DNA from: Alphaproteobacteria bacterium
GTDB lineage: Bacteria > Pseudomonadota > Alphaproteobacteria > SHWA01
Length of the DNA stretch: 56,687 nt
Direction of reading: 5' to 3'
Assembly: GCA_009693995.1 (NCBI GenBank)
Contig: SHWA01000004.1
Coordinates: 1-56,687 of the forward strand
Positions 48,578 through 56,658 of this stretch are shown in pieces. The notes under the pieces were generated by a model that saw nothing but the letters and a program-made list of their open reading frames with translations, did not search any database and was not told where the DNA came from. Each line of letters begins with the position of its first letter. Position 1 is the first letter of the stretch. A program made the position numbers and the translations under genes.

Positions 48578-49455
48578 TCGTGCGCGGCCACGAGACTCTC
48601 CTCGTCCAGGGCATCACCGGCAAGCAGGGCACGTTCTGGACCGAGCGTATGCTCGAGTACGGCACCAAGGTGATCGGCGGCGTCAACCCGCAGAAGGCGG
48701 GCACCACCCATTGCGGCGTGCCGGTCTTCGCCTCGGCCCAGGCCGCCGCCAAGGCGACCCGGGTCGATGCGGCGGTGATGTTCGTGCCCCCCCTCGGCGC
48801 CAAGGAGGCGGCCTTGGACGCCATCGCGGCCGGCATCGGCAAGCTCTGCGTGCTGACCGAGCACATCCCGGCCCAGGACGTGATGGAGATCCTGGCCGTG
48901 GCCAAGGCCGCGGGAACCCGCATCCTCGGCCCCAACACCGCCGGCCAGGTGACCACGGGCGAATGCTTCGTCGGCATCATCCCGGCCTTCAACGACAACA
49001 TCTTCCGCAAGGGCCGGGTCGGCGTGGTGTCGCGCAGCGGCAGCCTCGGCACCCTGATCTGCCTGAACCTGGTGCAGGCCGGCTACGGCGAGAGCGTGTT
49101 CATCGGCATCGGCGGCGACCCCGTGCTCGGTACCACCATGCAGGAAGCCCTGATGGAGGTGGACGCCGACCTCAACTCGGACGCCGCGATCCTGGTGGGC
49201 GAGATCGGTGGCACCGCCGAGGAGGACGCCGCCGAGTACGCGAGCGGCATGACGAAGCCGGTAATCGCCTTCGTCGCCGGGGGCAGCGCGCCGCCCGGCA
49301 AGAAGATGGGCCATGCGGGGGCGATCGTCCTCGGCGACCGCGGCACCTACCGCTCGAAGCGGCGGGCGCTGGAGGCGGCCGGGGTGGTGGTCCTCGACAT
49401 GCCCTCCGAGCTCGGCGCCGCGCTCCAGGACAAGCTCGGCCCGCCCACCCCCTGA
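48574..49455 (+). CDS. ADP-forming acyl-CoA ligase, alpha (SucD-like) subunit
   Basis: CoA-binding and phosphohistidine subunit, 293 residues. [22 protein letters not shown] with GGVNPQKAG forms the CoA site; [32 protein letters not shown] and [14 protein letters not shown] follow; the phosphorylated His lies in [10 protein letters not shown]. Its start overlaps the beta-subunit stop (ATGA), so translation is coupled. Together with the SucC-like protein it would activate the carboxylate that SauS then reduces. Confidence 0.8.
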   Translation: MIVRGHETLLVQGITGKQGTFWTERMLEYGTKVIGGVNPQKAGTTHCGVPVFASAQAAAKATRVDAAVMFVPPLGAKEAALDAIAAGIGKLCVLTEHIPAQDVMEILAVAKAAGTRILGPNTAGQVTTGECFVGIIPAFNDNIFRKGRVGVVSRSGSLGTLICLNLVQAGYGESVFIGIGGDPVLGTTMQEALMEVDADLNSDAAILVGEIGGTAEEDAAEYASGMTKPVIAFVAGGSAPPGKKMGHAGAIVLGDRGTYRSKRRALEAAGVVVLDMPSELGAALQDKLGPPTP

Positions 49456-49627
49456 GGCCGGTTCATCCGCGCCGACGCCCGTGGTCTGATCCCGGTGGCA
49501 ATCCGGGAGGGGGAGACGCGCTTCATGGCGGGCGGCAAGATCGGGTTCGGTCTGGGGCCGGGCGAGGCCGTCGGCGACGCAGGATGCTCAAGGCCTTGCA
49601 ATGCTGGCGAAGATAAACAAATAATCG

Positions 49628-51205
49628 TTGTGCAGTGACTTTCTGTTCATTTATCCCGCCCGAGCCCCCTTGACACCCGCCGACCCAGCGCCACCCTCGC
49701 CACCGTCTGTCCCCTGGCCCTTCCGCGGCCGCGGCCCCGAGCTTGCGATCCTGGCCGAGGCGCTCGCCGCCCCCGGCTTTGTCTGCCTGGGCATCGACGG
49801 GCGGGCGGGGGTCGGGCGGGCGGCTCTTCTAGCCGAAGCGCTCAGGCGCGCCGGGCGGCCGGCGCCGGTGGTGGTGGCGCAGGGCGACGGCGACGAGGCA
49901 GGGGTGCGCTTCGCGTTTGCCGCCGCGCTCGCCGCCGATCTGGCCCTGCCCGAGCGCGCGCTCCGCGCGGGCCTGCGCACCCCCGCCGACCTGGCGCTGC
50001 GCCTGGTGGAGGTGTTGGCGCGCGGCCATATGGTGGTGCTCGACGGCGCCGAGGCGCTGGCGCGCAAGGCGCTGCACCCGGTCCTTGCCGCGCTCGATGC
50101 CGCCGTCCCCGACCTGGTGGCGGCCGGCGCCGGCGGCCTGGTGCTGATGGCGGCGCCGGCGGGGGCGCTGGCACCCCTGCTCGCGCGCCCCGCCGCGCGC
50201 CAACTGGCGCGGCAGTGCCGCCCGCTCACCCTCGGGCCGTGGGACGCGACGACCCTGGTCGCCCTGCTCAGGGATGCCGGCCTCACCGATCCGGGCCGCG
50301 GCCTCTTCCTCTGGAGCCTCTTGGGTGCCATCCCCGGTCTTTGGCGGCAGGCAGCCGCCGTCGGCGCCTTGGATACGCCGGGCGAGGGGCAGATCCTGCG
50401 CCGGCTGTTCCTGGACCCGGGCGCGCCCCTCGGCGTCGAGGGTGCGCTCCATGATCCGGCGCCCCGGGACCTGCGCGGCCGCTTCGCCGGCCTGCTCGCC
50501 TACCTGGCCGAGGCCGGCCCCGTCGACCATGGCGCGATCGTCCGAGCGCTGCTGCCGCAAGAGGCGGGGCGGCCGCAAGTCTCCGCCTATTTGCAGACCC
50601 TGATCGCCCTCGGCCTGGTCGAGCGCACCACGCCCTTCGGCGCCGCGGAGGGCAGCCGGCGCGCGCGCTATGGCCTGGCCGACAACTTCCAGGCCGCCTG
50701 GCTGGGCGGGATCGGCCGGTCCTTGCGCGCCGCCGCCTTCCGCCCGGTGCTCGAGGTCGAATCCGCGCTCCGCGAGCGTCTCAACAGCCACACCGCGCGG
50801 CGCCTGCCGCGTCTCCTGCGCGCCTTCGAGGCGGCGCGGGCCGCCGCTCTCGACCCCGGCCTCGGCGCCCCCGCCCCCTACTGGGAGCGGGCCGAGGGCG
50901 GCGGGATCGAGTTCGACGCGGTCTTGGCCGATTCCGGCGCGGGTCACCTGCGCCTGGTGCGGGCGGTGCGCTTCGAGGCGCGGTTAGGGCCCCCCTTTCG
51001 CGCCGCCTTCGCGGCGGCGGCGACGCGTTTTCTGGCTACGCCCGAGGGCCGCGCCCATGGGCGCGCCCGCATCACCCGAGTGGCGGCCGCCCCCGTGGTC
51101 TCCGCCGCCACCCGCGCGGCCTTGGCGGCGGAGGGTTTCGACTGTCTCGATTTCAACGATTATGCGACCATTCTCGGCGACACTCGGCCCGCGCTGTTCC
51201 GCTGA
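49628..51205 (+). CDS. AAA ATPase-like / DUF234-like protein with degenerate motifs
   Basis: Product of up to 525 residues resembling archaeal-type ATPases fused to a DUF234 nuclease-like domain. PWPFRGRGPELAILAEAL is the usual FxGRxxEL start. The Walker A position reads GIDGRAGVGRAALLAEAL, with Arg and Ala replacing the Lys and Ser/Thr; the Walker B-like MVVLDGAEAL keeps the Asp. A winged-helix region (PQVSAYLQTLIALGLVERTTPFG) follows and the C-terminus YWERAEGGGIEFDAVL has the DUF234 layout without the ECKW motif. Start is TTG 49628 or TTG 49670, both weak. Very Ala-rich. It lies 18 bp before mcd. Confidence 0.6.
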   Translation: MCSDFLFIYPARAPLTPADPAPPSPPSVPWPFRGRGPELAILAEALAAPGFVCLGIDGRAGVGRAALLAEALRRAGRPAPVVVAQGDGDEAGVRFAFAAALAADLALPERALRAGLRTPADLALRLVEVLARGHMVVLDGAEALARKALHPVLAALDAAVPDLVAAGAGGLVLMAAPAGALAPLLARPAARQLARQCRPLTLGPWDATTLVALLRDAGLTDPGRGLFLWSLLGAIPGLWRQAAAVGALDTPGEGQILRRLFLDPGAPLGVEGALHDPAPRDLRGRFAGLLAYLAEAGPVDHGAIVRALLPQEAGRPQVSAYLQTLIALGLVERTTPFGAAEGSRRARYGLADNFQAAWLGGIGRSLRAAAFRPVLEVESALRERLNSHTARRLPRLLRAFEAARAAALDPGLGAPAPYWERAEGGGIEFDAVLADSGAGHLRLVRAVRFEARLGPPFRAAFAAAATRFLATPEGRAHGRARITRVAAAPVVSAATRAALAAEGFDCLDFNDYATILGDTRPALFR

Positions 51206-51222
51206 CGGCCAAGGACCAAGCC

Positions 51223-52908
51223 ATGTCGCCCCTCCCCGCCCGCGCGGCCTCGACCGCCGCTTTCCTGCTGGACCGCTGCCACGCCGCGCTCGGCGACGCG
51301 GAGCGCTATTTGGCCGCCGCCAAGGCCGCCGTGGCCGCCCGGGTCGCCCCCGGCGGGCAACTGGACGGTGGGCGGCTGGAGGCCGAGCAGACCGCCGCCC
51401 ACGGCCTCGCCTGGGTCGCGACCTATGTCGAGGGCCTGCGCCAGATGCTGCGCTGGGCCGAGCGGCTGGCGGTCGCAGGCACGCTGGGTGAGTTGGAGTC
51501 CCTGCTGCTGGAGGCGGCCTACGGCGAATACCTGGCCCAGCTCGCCGGCGGCATCGCCATGAGCCAGGTGGAGGTGGTGCGGGGCACCGACCTCGGCGTC
51601 CCGGGCGAGGCCATGCACGGCCTCTATTCCCCGGCCTGCGTCGCCCTGGTGCGCGACGGCACCGCGGCACCCGCGCGCGCGCGCCTCGCCCAGTTGCTCG
51701 CCGCCGGGGCGGAGACCGGCTCCTTCGGCGCCCTTGGCTTCGAGGACGAGACCCTCGACCTGATGCGCGAGCAGTTTCGCCGCTTCGTGGCCGATCAGGT
51801 CAGCGACGTCGCCCATGGCTGGCACCTGCGCGACGAGCTGATCCCGATCGCCGTCATCGAGCAGATGGCGGCGCTCGGCGTGTTCGGCCTCACCATCCCG
51901 GAAGAGTGGGGCGGCCTCGGCCTGGGCAAGACCGCCATGTGTGTGGTGACGGAGGAGCTCTCGCGCGGCTATATCGGCGTCGGCTCGCTGGGGACGCGCT
52001 CCGAGATCGCGGGCGAGTTGATCCGCCTCGCCGGCACGCCGGCGCAGAAGGCGCGCTGGCTGCCGGGCATCGCCTCCGGCGCGGTGATCCCGACCGCCGT
52101 CTTCACCGAGCCCGGCACCGGCTCGGACCTGGCCTCGATCCGCACCCGCGCGGTCCGCGACGGCGAGGTCTGGCGCATCACCGGCAACAAGACCTGGATC
52201 ACCCACGCCGCCCGGGCCGATCTGATGACCCTGCTCGCGCGCACCGGCACGCCCGAGTCGGGCTACCGGGGCATCAGCATGTTCCTGGCCGAGAAGCCGC
52301 GCGGCACCGACGCCGATCCGTTCCCGGCGCCCGGCATGAGCGGCGGCGAAATCCGCGTCCTCGGCTACCGCGGCATGAAGGAGTACGAGATCGGCTTCGA
52401 CGGCTTCGCGGTGCCAGCGGCGAACCTCTTGGGCGAGGCCCCGGGCCAGGGCTTCAAGCAGTTGATGGAGACCTTCGAGTCGGCGCGCATCCAGACCGCG
52501 GCACGGGCCGTCGGCGTGGCCGAGGCCGCCTTCGAGCTGGGATTGAAATACGCCCGCGAGCGGGTGCAGTTCGGCAAGCCGCTGGACGCCTTCCCGAGGG
52601 TCCACGCCAAGCTCGCCTGGATGGCGGTCGAGACCATGGTGGCGCGCCAGCTCGCCTACTTCGCCGCGCGCGAGAAGGACGCCGGCCGGCGCTGCGACCT
52701 GGAAGCCGGCATGGCCAAGCTGCTCGCCGCCCGGGTCGCCTGGGCCAACGCCGATGCCGCGCTGCAGATCCACGGCGGCAACGGCTACGCCCTCGAATAC
52801 CCCATCAGCCGCGTGCTGTGCGACGCGCGCATCCTCAACATCTTCGAAGGCACGGCGGAAATCCAGGCCCAGGTGATAGCGAGGCGGCTGTTGACGGACA
52901 AGAATTAG
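51223..52908 (+). CDS. mcd: (2S)-methylsuccinyl-CoA dehydrogenase
   Basis: Acyl-CoA dehydrogenase of 561 residues, longer than the usual 380-400 because of an N-terminal helical extension of about 170 residues (YLAAAKAAVAARVAPGGQLDGG to AQLLAAGAETGSFG). This extension is characteristic of methylsuccinyl-CoA dehydrogenase of the ethylmalonyl-CoA pathway. FAD/substrate regions ALGVFGLTIPEEWGGLGLG, AVFTEPGTGSDLASIRTRA, VWRITGNKTWITHAARAD, YARERVQFGKPLDAFP and ALQIHGGNGYALEYPISRVLCDARILNIFEGT are intact; Glu in the last segment is the likely base. The pathway assimilates acetyl-CoA. Confidence 0.8.
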   Translation: MSPLPARAASTAAFLLDRCHAALGDAERYLAAAKAAVAARVAPGGQLDGGRLEAEQTAAHGLAWVATYVEGLRQMLRWAERLAVAGTLGELESLLLEAAYGEYLAQLAGGIAMSQVEVVRGTDLGVPGEAMHGLYSPACVALVRDGTAAPARARLAQLLAAGAETGSFGALGFEDETLDLMREQFRRFVADQVSDVAHGWHLRDELIPIAVIEQMAALGVFGLTIPEEWGGLGLGKTAMCVVTEELSRGYIGVGSLGTRSEIAGELIRLAGTPAQKARWLPGIASGAVIPTAVFTEPGTGSDLASIRTRAVRDGEVWRITGNKTWITHAARADLMTLLARTGTPESGYRGISMFLAEKPRGTDADPFPAPGMSGGEIRVLGYRGMKEYEIGFDGFAVPAANLLGEAPGQGFKQLMETFESARIQTAARAVGVAEAAFELGLKYARERVQFGKPLDAFPRVHAKLAWMAVETMVARQLAYFAAREKDAGRRCDLEAGMAKLLAARVAWANADAALQIHGGNGYALEYPISRVLCDARILNIFEGTAEIQAQVIARRLLTDKN

Positions 52909-52909
52909 C

Positions 52910-53049
52910 AAAGCCCTTCCTCCCCTGGGGGAGGAAGGGTTTGGGATGGAGGGGAGACCCGGCGCCCTCGCGCGCCCTCGCGCGAGCGCGCTTCGCGCGC
53001 TTGGGTCGCGCCCCATCCCAACCCTTCCCCGCCCGCGGGGAAGGGCTTT
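52910..53049. repeat. 140-bp GC-rich inverted repeat
   Basis: AAAGCCCTTCC (52910-52920) is repeated in reverse as GGAAGGGCTTT (53039-53049). Inside are GGGATGG/CCATCCC, two hairpins of the CCTTCC(T)CCCC-GGGG type and a CGCG-rich centre. It lies between mcd and a methyltransferase gene and probably also acts as a terminator. Confidence 0.6.
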
Positions 53050-53068
53050 GGAACTTTGGAGGCAATTC

Positions 53069-53755
53069 TTGAAAGAGTGCTCCAAGTCCATCCTGCGCCG
53101 GCTCGCCGACCCCAATTTCCTGAGCCGGTATTTCGTCGGCCGGGGCATCGACATCGGCGGCGCGCCGGACCCATTGCCGCTCTACCGGGAACTGTTCCCG
53201 CGCATGGGCGAGGTGCGGGTCTGGGACCAGGCCGACGGTAACGCCGAGACCTTGGCGGGCGTCGCCGACGAGAGCTTCGACTTCGTCCATTCCAGCCATT
53301 GCCTGGAGCACCTGGTGGACCCGGCGCAGGGCCTCGTGCACTGGTTCCGCGTGCTCAAGGCCGGCGGCCACCTGATCGTCACCGTGCCCGAGGAGGACCT
53401 CTACGAGCAGGGCGTATTCCCGTCCACCTACAACCGCGACCACCGTCACACCTTCACGCTCCGCAAGGAGCGCAGTTGGAGCCCGCGCTCGCGCAACCTG
53501 CTCGACCTGCTGCCGGGCCTGGGTGCGGCCGCCGACGTGCGCAAGGTGGAGGTGATCGACGCCGCCCATCGCTACGCCCTGCCGCGCTTCGACCAGACCC
53601 TCACGCCAGTGGCCGAATCGGCGATCGAGCTGGTGGTGAGGAAGCGCACGCCCCCGGAGCTCGCCGCCGGCGGGCGGCTGCCGGCGTCGGCGCGGGCGCT
53701 GAGTGCGCAGGAGATATGGCTGCTGACCGGCTTGCGCCCGCGCGGCGGCGGCTGA
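53069..53755 (+). CDS. Class I SAM-dependent methyltransferase
   Basis: Methyltransferase domain protein of 228 residues. TTG 53069 is chosen because GGAGG lies 7 bases upstream; upstream extension runs into the palindromic repeat. VGRGIDIGGAPDPLP is the SAM-binding loop, followed by VWDQADGNAETLAG, SFDFVHSSHCLEHLVDP and FRVLKAGGHLIVTVPEEDLYEQG. This matches methyltransferase-11-like proteins often found with surface polysaccharide genes. Substrate unknown. Confidence 0.82.
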   Translation: MKECSKSILRRLADPNFLSRYFVGRGIDIGGAPDPLPLYRELFPRMGEVRVWDQADGNAETLAGVADESFDFVHSSHCLEHLVDPAQGLVHWFRVLKAGGHLIVTVPEEDLYEQGVFPSTYNRDHRHTFTLRKERSWSPRSRNLLDLLPGLGAAADVRKVEVIDAAHRYALPRFDQTLTPVAESAIELVVRKRTPPELAAGGRLPASARALSAQEIWLLTGLRPRGGG

Positions 53756-53764
53756 GCGGCGCCG

Positions 53765-53870
53765 GTGCTGCCCGCCGAGACCGTCGCGGCGCTCGCCTTC
53801 GTCACCTCGATCACGCCGGGGCCGAATAATTTGATGCTGCTGGCCTCGGGCGTGAACTTCGAGCGAGATA
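53765..53870 (+). pseudogene. LysE-family exporter, N-terminal fragment
   Basis: From GTG 53765 the frame reads LPAETVAALAFVTSITPGPNN followed by LMLLASGVNF, the first membrane helix and the signature of LysE/RhtB exporters, and then enters the palindromic element at 53865. The remaining 170 or so residues of a LysE protein are missing, because nth begins right after the element. The gene was truncated, most likely together with the element's arrival. Confidence 0.75.
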
Positions 53871-53963
53871 AGGGGACACAATACTTAATTCCGGAGCTCG
53901 ATCGAGGCTCGGGCGCACCCCAAGGACACTCCATCGGAATTAAGTATTGTGTCCCCTTATCTC
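53865..53963. repeat. Palindromic element with GGGGACACAATAC arms (copy 2)
   Basis: Perfect 29-bp inverted repeat: left arm 53865-53893 and right arm 53935-53963, each with the core GGGGACACAATACTTAATT preceded by GAGATAA. The 41-bp centre contains GAGCTCGATCGAGGCTC. The same core is at 13380-13468. It joins a LysE fragment to the 3' end of nth and provides the last six codons and the stop of nth. Confidence 0.8.
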
Positions 53964-54644
53964 CTTAGGCTTGCCCCGTCTCCGCGGCGCCGGCGCCTCC
54001 CCCACCCCCTCCTTCGCCGGGTACCGGCAGAGATCCTGGATCAGGCAGCCGGCGCACTCTGGTTTGCGCGCCTTGCAGACATAGCGGCCGTGCAGGATCA
54101 GCCAGTGGTGGGCATGGCGGCGGTATTCGGCGGGGGTGCGCTTGATGAGGGCGTCCTCCACCGCGCGCGGGGTCTTGCCGGGGCCGAGGCCGGTCCGGTT
54201 GGCGACCCGGAAGAGATGGGTGTCGACCGCGATGGTCGGCTCGCCGAAGGCGGTATTCAGGACCACGTTCGCGGTCTTGCGCCCGACCCCGGGGAGGGCT
54301 TCCAGCGCTTCGCGGTCGCGCGGCACCTCGCCGCCATGGCGCTCGAGCAGCAGGCGGGAGAGGGCGATCACGTGCTTCGCCTTGGTGCGGTAGAGACCGA
54401 TGGTGCGGATGTAGGCGCCGAGCCGTTCCTCGCCCAGGGCGACCATGGCGGCGGGCGTCGGCGCCGCCTGGAACAGCGCCCCCGTCGCCTTGTTGACGCT
54501 GACGTCGGTCGCCTGGGCCGAGAGCACCACGGCCACCAGCAACGTATAGGGGCTGGCGTAGTCGAGCTCGGTGGTCGGCGCCGGGGAAGCCGCCTGCAAG
54601 CGGCGGAACACCTCGGCGACCTGGTCTGGCGGCAGTCTGGGCAT
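53940..54644 (-). CDS. nth: Endonuclease III
   Basis: Base-excision repair glycosylase/AP lyase, 234 residues from ATG 54644 with GGGAGG upstream. The HhH motif LPGVGRKTANVV contains the catalytic Lys, the catalytic Asp is in VDTHLFRV, and the 4Fe-4S cluster loop is C-X6-C-X2-C-X5-C (CKARKPECAGCLIQDLC). The final residues IRGHNT and the TAA are encoded by the palindromic element, so the original C-terminus after PRRRGKPKE has been replaced. All catalytic parts are upstream of this, so activity is probably kept. Confidence 0.93.
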   Translation of the reverse strand: MPRLPPDQVAEVFRRLQAASPAPTTELDYASPYTLLVAVVLSAQATDVSVNKATGALFQAAPTPAAMVALGEERLGAYIRTIGLYRTKAKHVIALSRLLLERHGGEVPRDREALEALPGVGRKTANVVLNTAFGEPTIAVDTHLFRVANRTGLGPGKTPRAVEDALIKRTPAEYRRHAHHWLILHGRYVCKARKPECAGCLIQDLCRYPAKEGVGEAPAPRRRGKPKEIRGHNT

Positions 54645-54715
54645 CGCGTCCTCCCGCCGCAACCTTAGCCGCCGCGGCCTTTGCCGGGGAAGGCGGTTGC
54701 GCCATAGTGGCGACC

Positions 54716-55249
54716 ATGGCCACGGGACCCGACAGGGCGGTCGCACCGGTTGCAGGCGCAGAGGTTGCGGGCGCAGAGGTGCTGTTCGAGGCGGAGCTCC
54801 GCCCCTACCGCTCGCTCGCGCCCAACGCCTTCATGTGGCTGATGGTCGCGCTCACGGTCCCCATCAGCGGCCTCGGTATCGCCTTCTACCTGATGGGCGC
54901 CTGGCCGGTGTTCGGCTTCCTTGGCCTCGATGTGGTGCTGATCTATCTCGCCTTCCGGGCGAGCTACCGCAGTGGGCGGCTGCGCGAAAAGCTCAGGCTC
55001 TCGGCACGCGACCTGGTGGTCCGGCGCATCAGCCCGTCGGGCGAGGTGCGGTCATTGACCTTCGCGCCGCCACAGTGGCTGCGGGTCACCCTGGCCGAGC
55101 CGGTCGAGAGCGACACGCCGCTCGAGCTCGCCTCCCACGGGCGGTACTTGCGCATCGGCGCCTTTCTTCCGCCCGGCGAGCGGCAGGCGGTGGCGGTGGC
55201 GCTGCAGGGGGCGCTCAGGCGCCTGCGCACGGCGCCGCATCAGGCCTGA
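54716..55249 (+). CDS. DUF2244 domain-containing membrane protein
   Basis: Inner-membrane protein of about 177 residues with unknown role. RPYRSLAPNAFMWLMVALTVPISG and AWPVFGFLGLDVVLIYLAFRASYRSGRL give two membrane helices, followed by a soluble beta-rich domain ending LRIGAFLPPGERQAVAVAL, the DUF2244 layout. ATG 54716 is chosen over GTG 54707. It is divergent from nth, a common arrangement in alphaproteobacteria, and its 3' end overlaps the ArsR-family gene by 10 bases. Confidence 0.83.
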   Translation: MATGPDRAVAPVAGAEVAGAEVLFEAELRPYRSLAPNAFMWLMVALTVPISGLGIAFYLMGAWPVFGFLGLDVVLIYLAFRASYRSGRLREKLRLSARDLVVRRISPSGEVRSLTFAPPQWLRVTLAEPVESDTPLELASHGRYLRIGAFLPPGERQAVAVALQGALRRLRTAPHQA

Positions 55250-55641
55250 CCGTCGGCCCCCCGGCTGGGAGCGCGGGGCGCGCAGAAGAGATCGTAGAGC
55301 ACCGCGATCACCCGGCGGGCGGCCTCGCTGCCGAGGGAATAGTAGATCGTCTGCGCCGCGCGCAGGGTCACCACCAGACCGTCGCGGCGCAGCCGCGCCA
55401 GGTGCTGCGAGAGCGCCGACTGGCTCAAGCCCACCAGCGCCTCGAGCTGAGTGACGGAGCGCTCCTGCTGGCAGAGATGGCAGAGCACCAGGAGCCGGCT
55501 CTCGTTGCCGAGCGCTTTCAGCAGCGCGGCCGCGCTGCCCGCGTTCTGCCGGAGCACCGCGAGCGCCTCCGGCGGCACCGCCGCCAAGGCGACCAGGCCG
55601 CCGTTGTCCGCCTCCCTCCGCAGTTCTGGCGGTGCCGTCAT
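55240..55641 (-). CDS. ArsR-family transcriptional regulator
   Basis: Winged-helix repressor of 133 residues from ATG 55641. LLKALGNESRLLVLCHL, QLEALVGLSQSALSQHLARLRRDGLV (recognition helix) and TIYYSLG match ArsR/SmtB. The pattern of Cys (LCHLCQQE) resembles but does not match the ELCVCDL metal site, so it may sense something other than arsenic. BigR/SqrR-type sulfide sensors are in this family; C-terminal Cys is in DLFCAPR. No obvious target gene is adjacent. Confidence 0.82.
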   Translation of the reverse strand: MTAPPELRREADNGGLVALAAVPPEALAVLRQNAGSAAALLKALGNESRLLVLCHLCQQERSVTQLEALVGLSQSALSQHLARLRRDGLVVTLRAAQTIYYSLGSEAARRVIAVLYDLFCAPRAPSRGADGQA

Positions 55642-55688
55642 CCGCGCCCCCGCCACATACGAGGGCAGCGACGCCATGGCACGACCCG

Positions 55689-56120
55689 CTACTCGACCCG
55701 GCTGAACCGGGGCTTCAGGCGGCGGTGTGCGAACTTCCAGACGCCGCCCTCGCGCACATAGCGGTCGTAATAGTCGCCGATCAGGGTCGGCCGGTCGTAA
55801 GGAATCGCGGGGCTGTCCTCGGTGTAGGGGCCGGGGACGCGGTAGAGCGTCAGGTAGACCACGCCCTCGGCCGCGTTCGCGCTTGCGATCTCGAACCAGT
55901 GGTTGGTGCAGACATGGCGCGTCACCATCTGCGGGCGGGTGCGAAAATTGTTGAGGATCGCCTCGTGGCCCTTGTGCGTGCGGCCCAGCACCTCCAGGGT
56001 GGCGTCCGCCGTGAACAGCTTGACGAAGGACGCGAAGTCCTGGGTATCGGCGAGGCGGCAATAGGCGGTCGTCAGCTTCGACAGATCCCACTCGATCAGC
56101 ATCTTGTCTTGGATGTTCAT
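55689..56120 (-). CDS. NTF2/SnoaL-like domain protein
   Basis: Small cone-fold protein of 143 residues. MLIEWDLSKLTTAYCRLADTQDFASFVKLFTADATLEV, the HKGHEAILNNFRTRP middle and YYDRYVREGGVWKFAHRRLKPRF end match nuclear-transport-factor-2-like (SnoaL_4) proteins, which include ketosteroid isomerases and dioxygenase beta subunits. AGGAAG precedes ATG 56120. Function unknown. Confidence 0.8.
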   Translation of the reverse strand: MNIQDKMLIEWDLSKLTTAYCRLADTQDFASFVKLFTADATLEVLGRTHKGHEAILNNFRTRPQMVTRHVCTNHWFEIASANAAEGVVYLTLYRVPGPYTEDSPAIPYDRPTLIGDYYDRYVREGGVWKFAHRRLKPRFSRVE

Positions 56121-56265
56121 GGCTTCCTGCTCCCGTACCCGCGGCGAAGGGTGGCGCGCAGTTTCCGCCAGCGCCTGCCACCTCGCAAGGGCGAGGTGGG
56201 CGCCCCTTTGCCCCGGCGGGTTCGGTTCGCGACATTGTGATCGCCGGAGCGGGTTCGCCCAGGCG

Positions 56266-56637
56266 ATGCCGGGAGCCGCCATTTTCCTCGCCCTGGTGCT
56301 GGTTGGCCCTGGCGCCCTGGCCGCCGACCCGGTGGAGGGGGCGAAGATCGCCAAGCGCTGCAGTCCCTGCCACAGCTTCCAGGCGGGCGGCGCCCACGGG
56401 GCATTCGCGCCCAACCTGTTCGGCGTGCTCGGCCGCACCGCCGGGAGGGCTCCCGGCTACCCCACCTATTCGCCCGCCATGCGCGAGTCCGGCATCGTCT
56501 GGACCGCGGCCGCCCTGGATCAGTACCTGGCCCGCCCGCGCGGCTTCATCCCGGGCAGCGCCAAGCAGTTCCCGGCCGTGCGCAACCCGGCCGAGCGCGC
56601 CGATGTGGTGGCCTATCTGGCGACCCTGCACCCCTGA
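56266..56637 (+). CDS. Small class I cytochrome c with altered axial-ligand region
   Basis: Exported monohaem cytochrome of 123 residues. The signal AAIFLALVLVGPGALAA leads to the haem site RCSPCHSFQAGG with CxxCH. The fold follows cytochrome c2: APNLFGVLGRTAG, a Tyr-rich loop and final ERADVVAYLATL helix. Where c2 proteins read GTKMxFPG, with the axial Met, this protein reads GSAKQFPAV, placing Lys or Gln at that site. ATG 56266 gives the best signal peptide; the longer upstream frame is Arg/Cys-rich and implausible. Confidence 0.8.
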   Translation: MPGAAIFLALVLVGPGALAADPVEGAKIAKRCSPCHSFQAGGAHGAFAPNLFGVLGRTAGRAPGYPTYSPAMRESGIVWTAAALDQYLARPRGFIPGSAKQFPAVRNPAERADVVAYLATLHP

Positions 56638-56658
56638 GCCACGCCGAGGCATTCCCCA

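Noticed and set aside
49456..49627. Possible gene remnant (frame with RADARGLIPVAIREGETRF)
   Set aside because: Open for about 50 codons without start or recognisable homology; too short to call.
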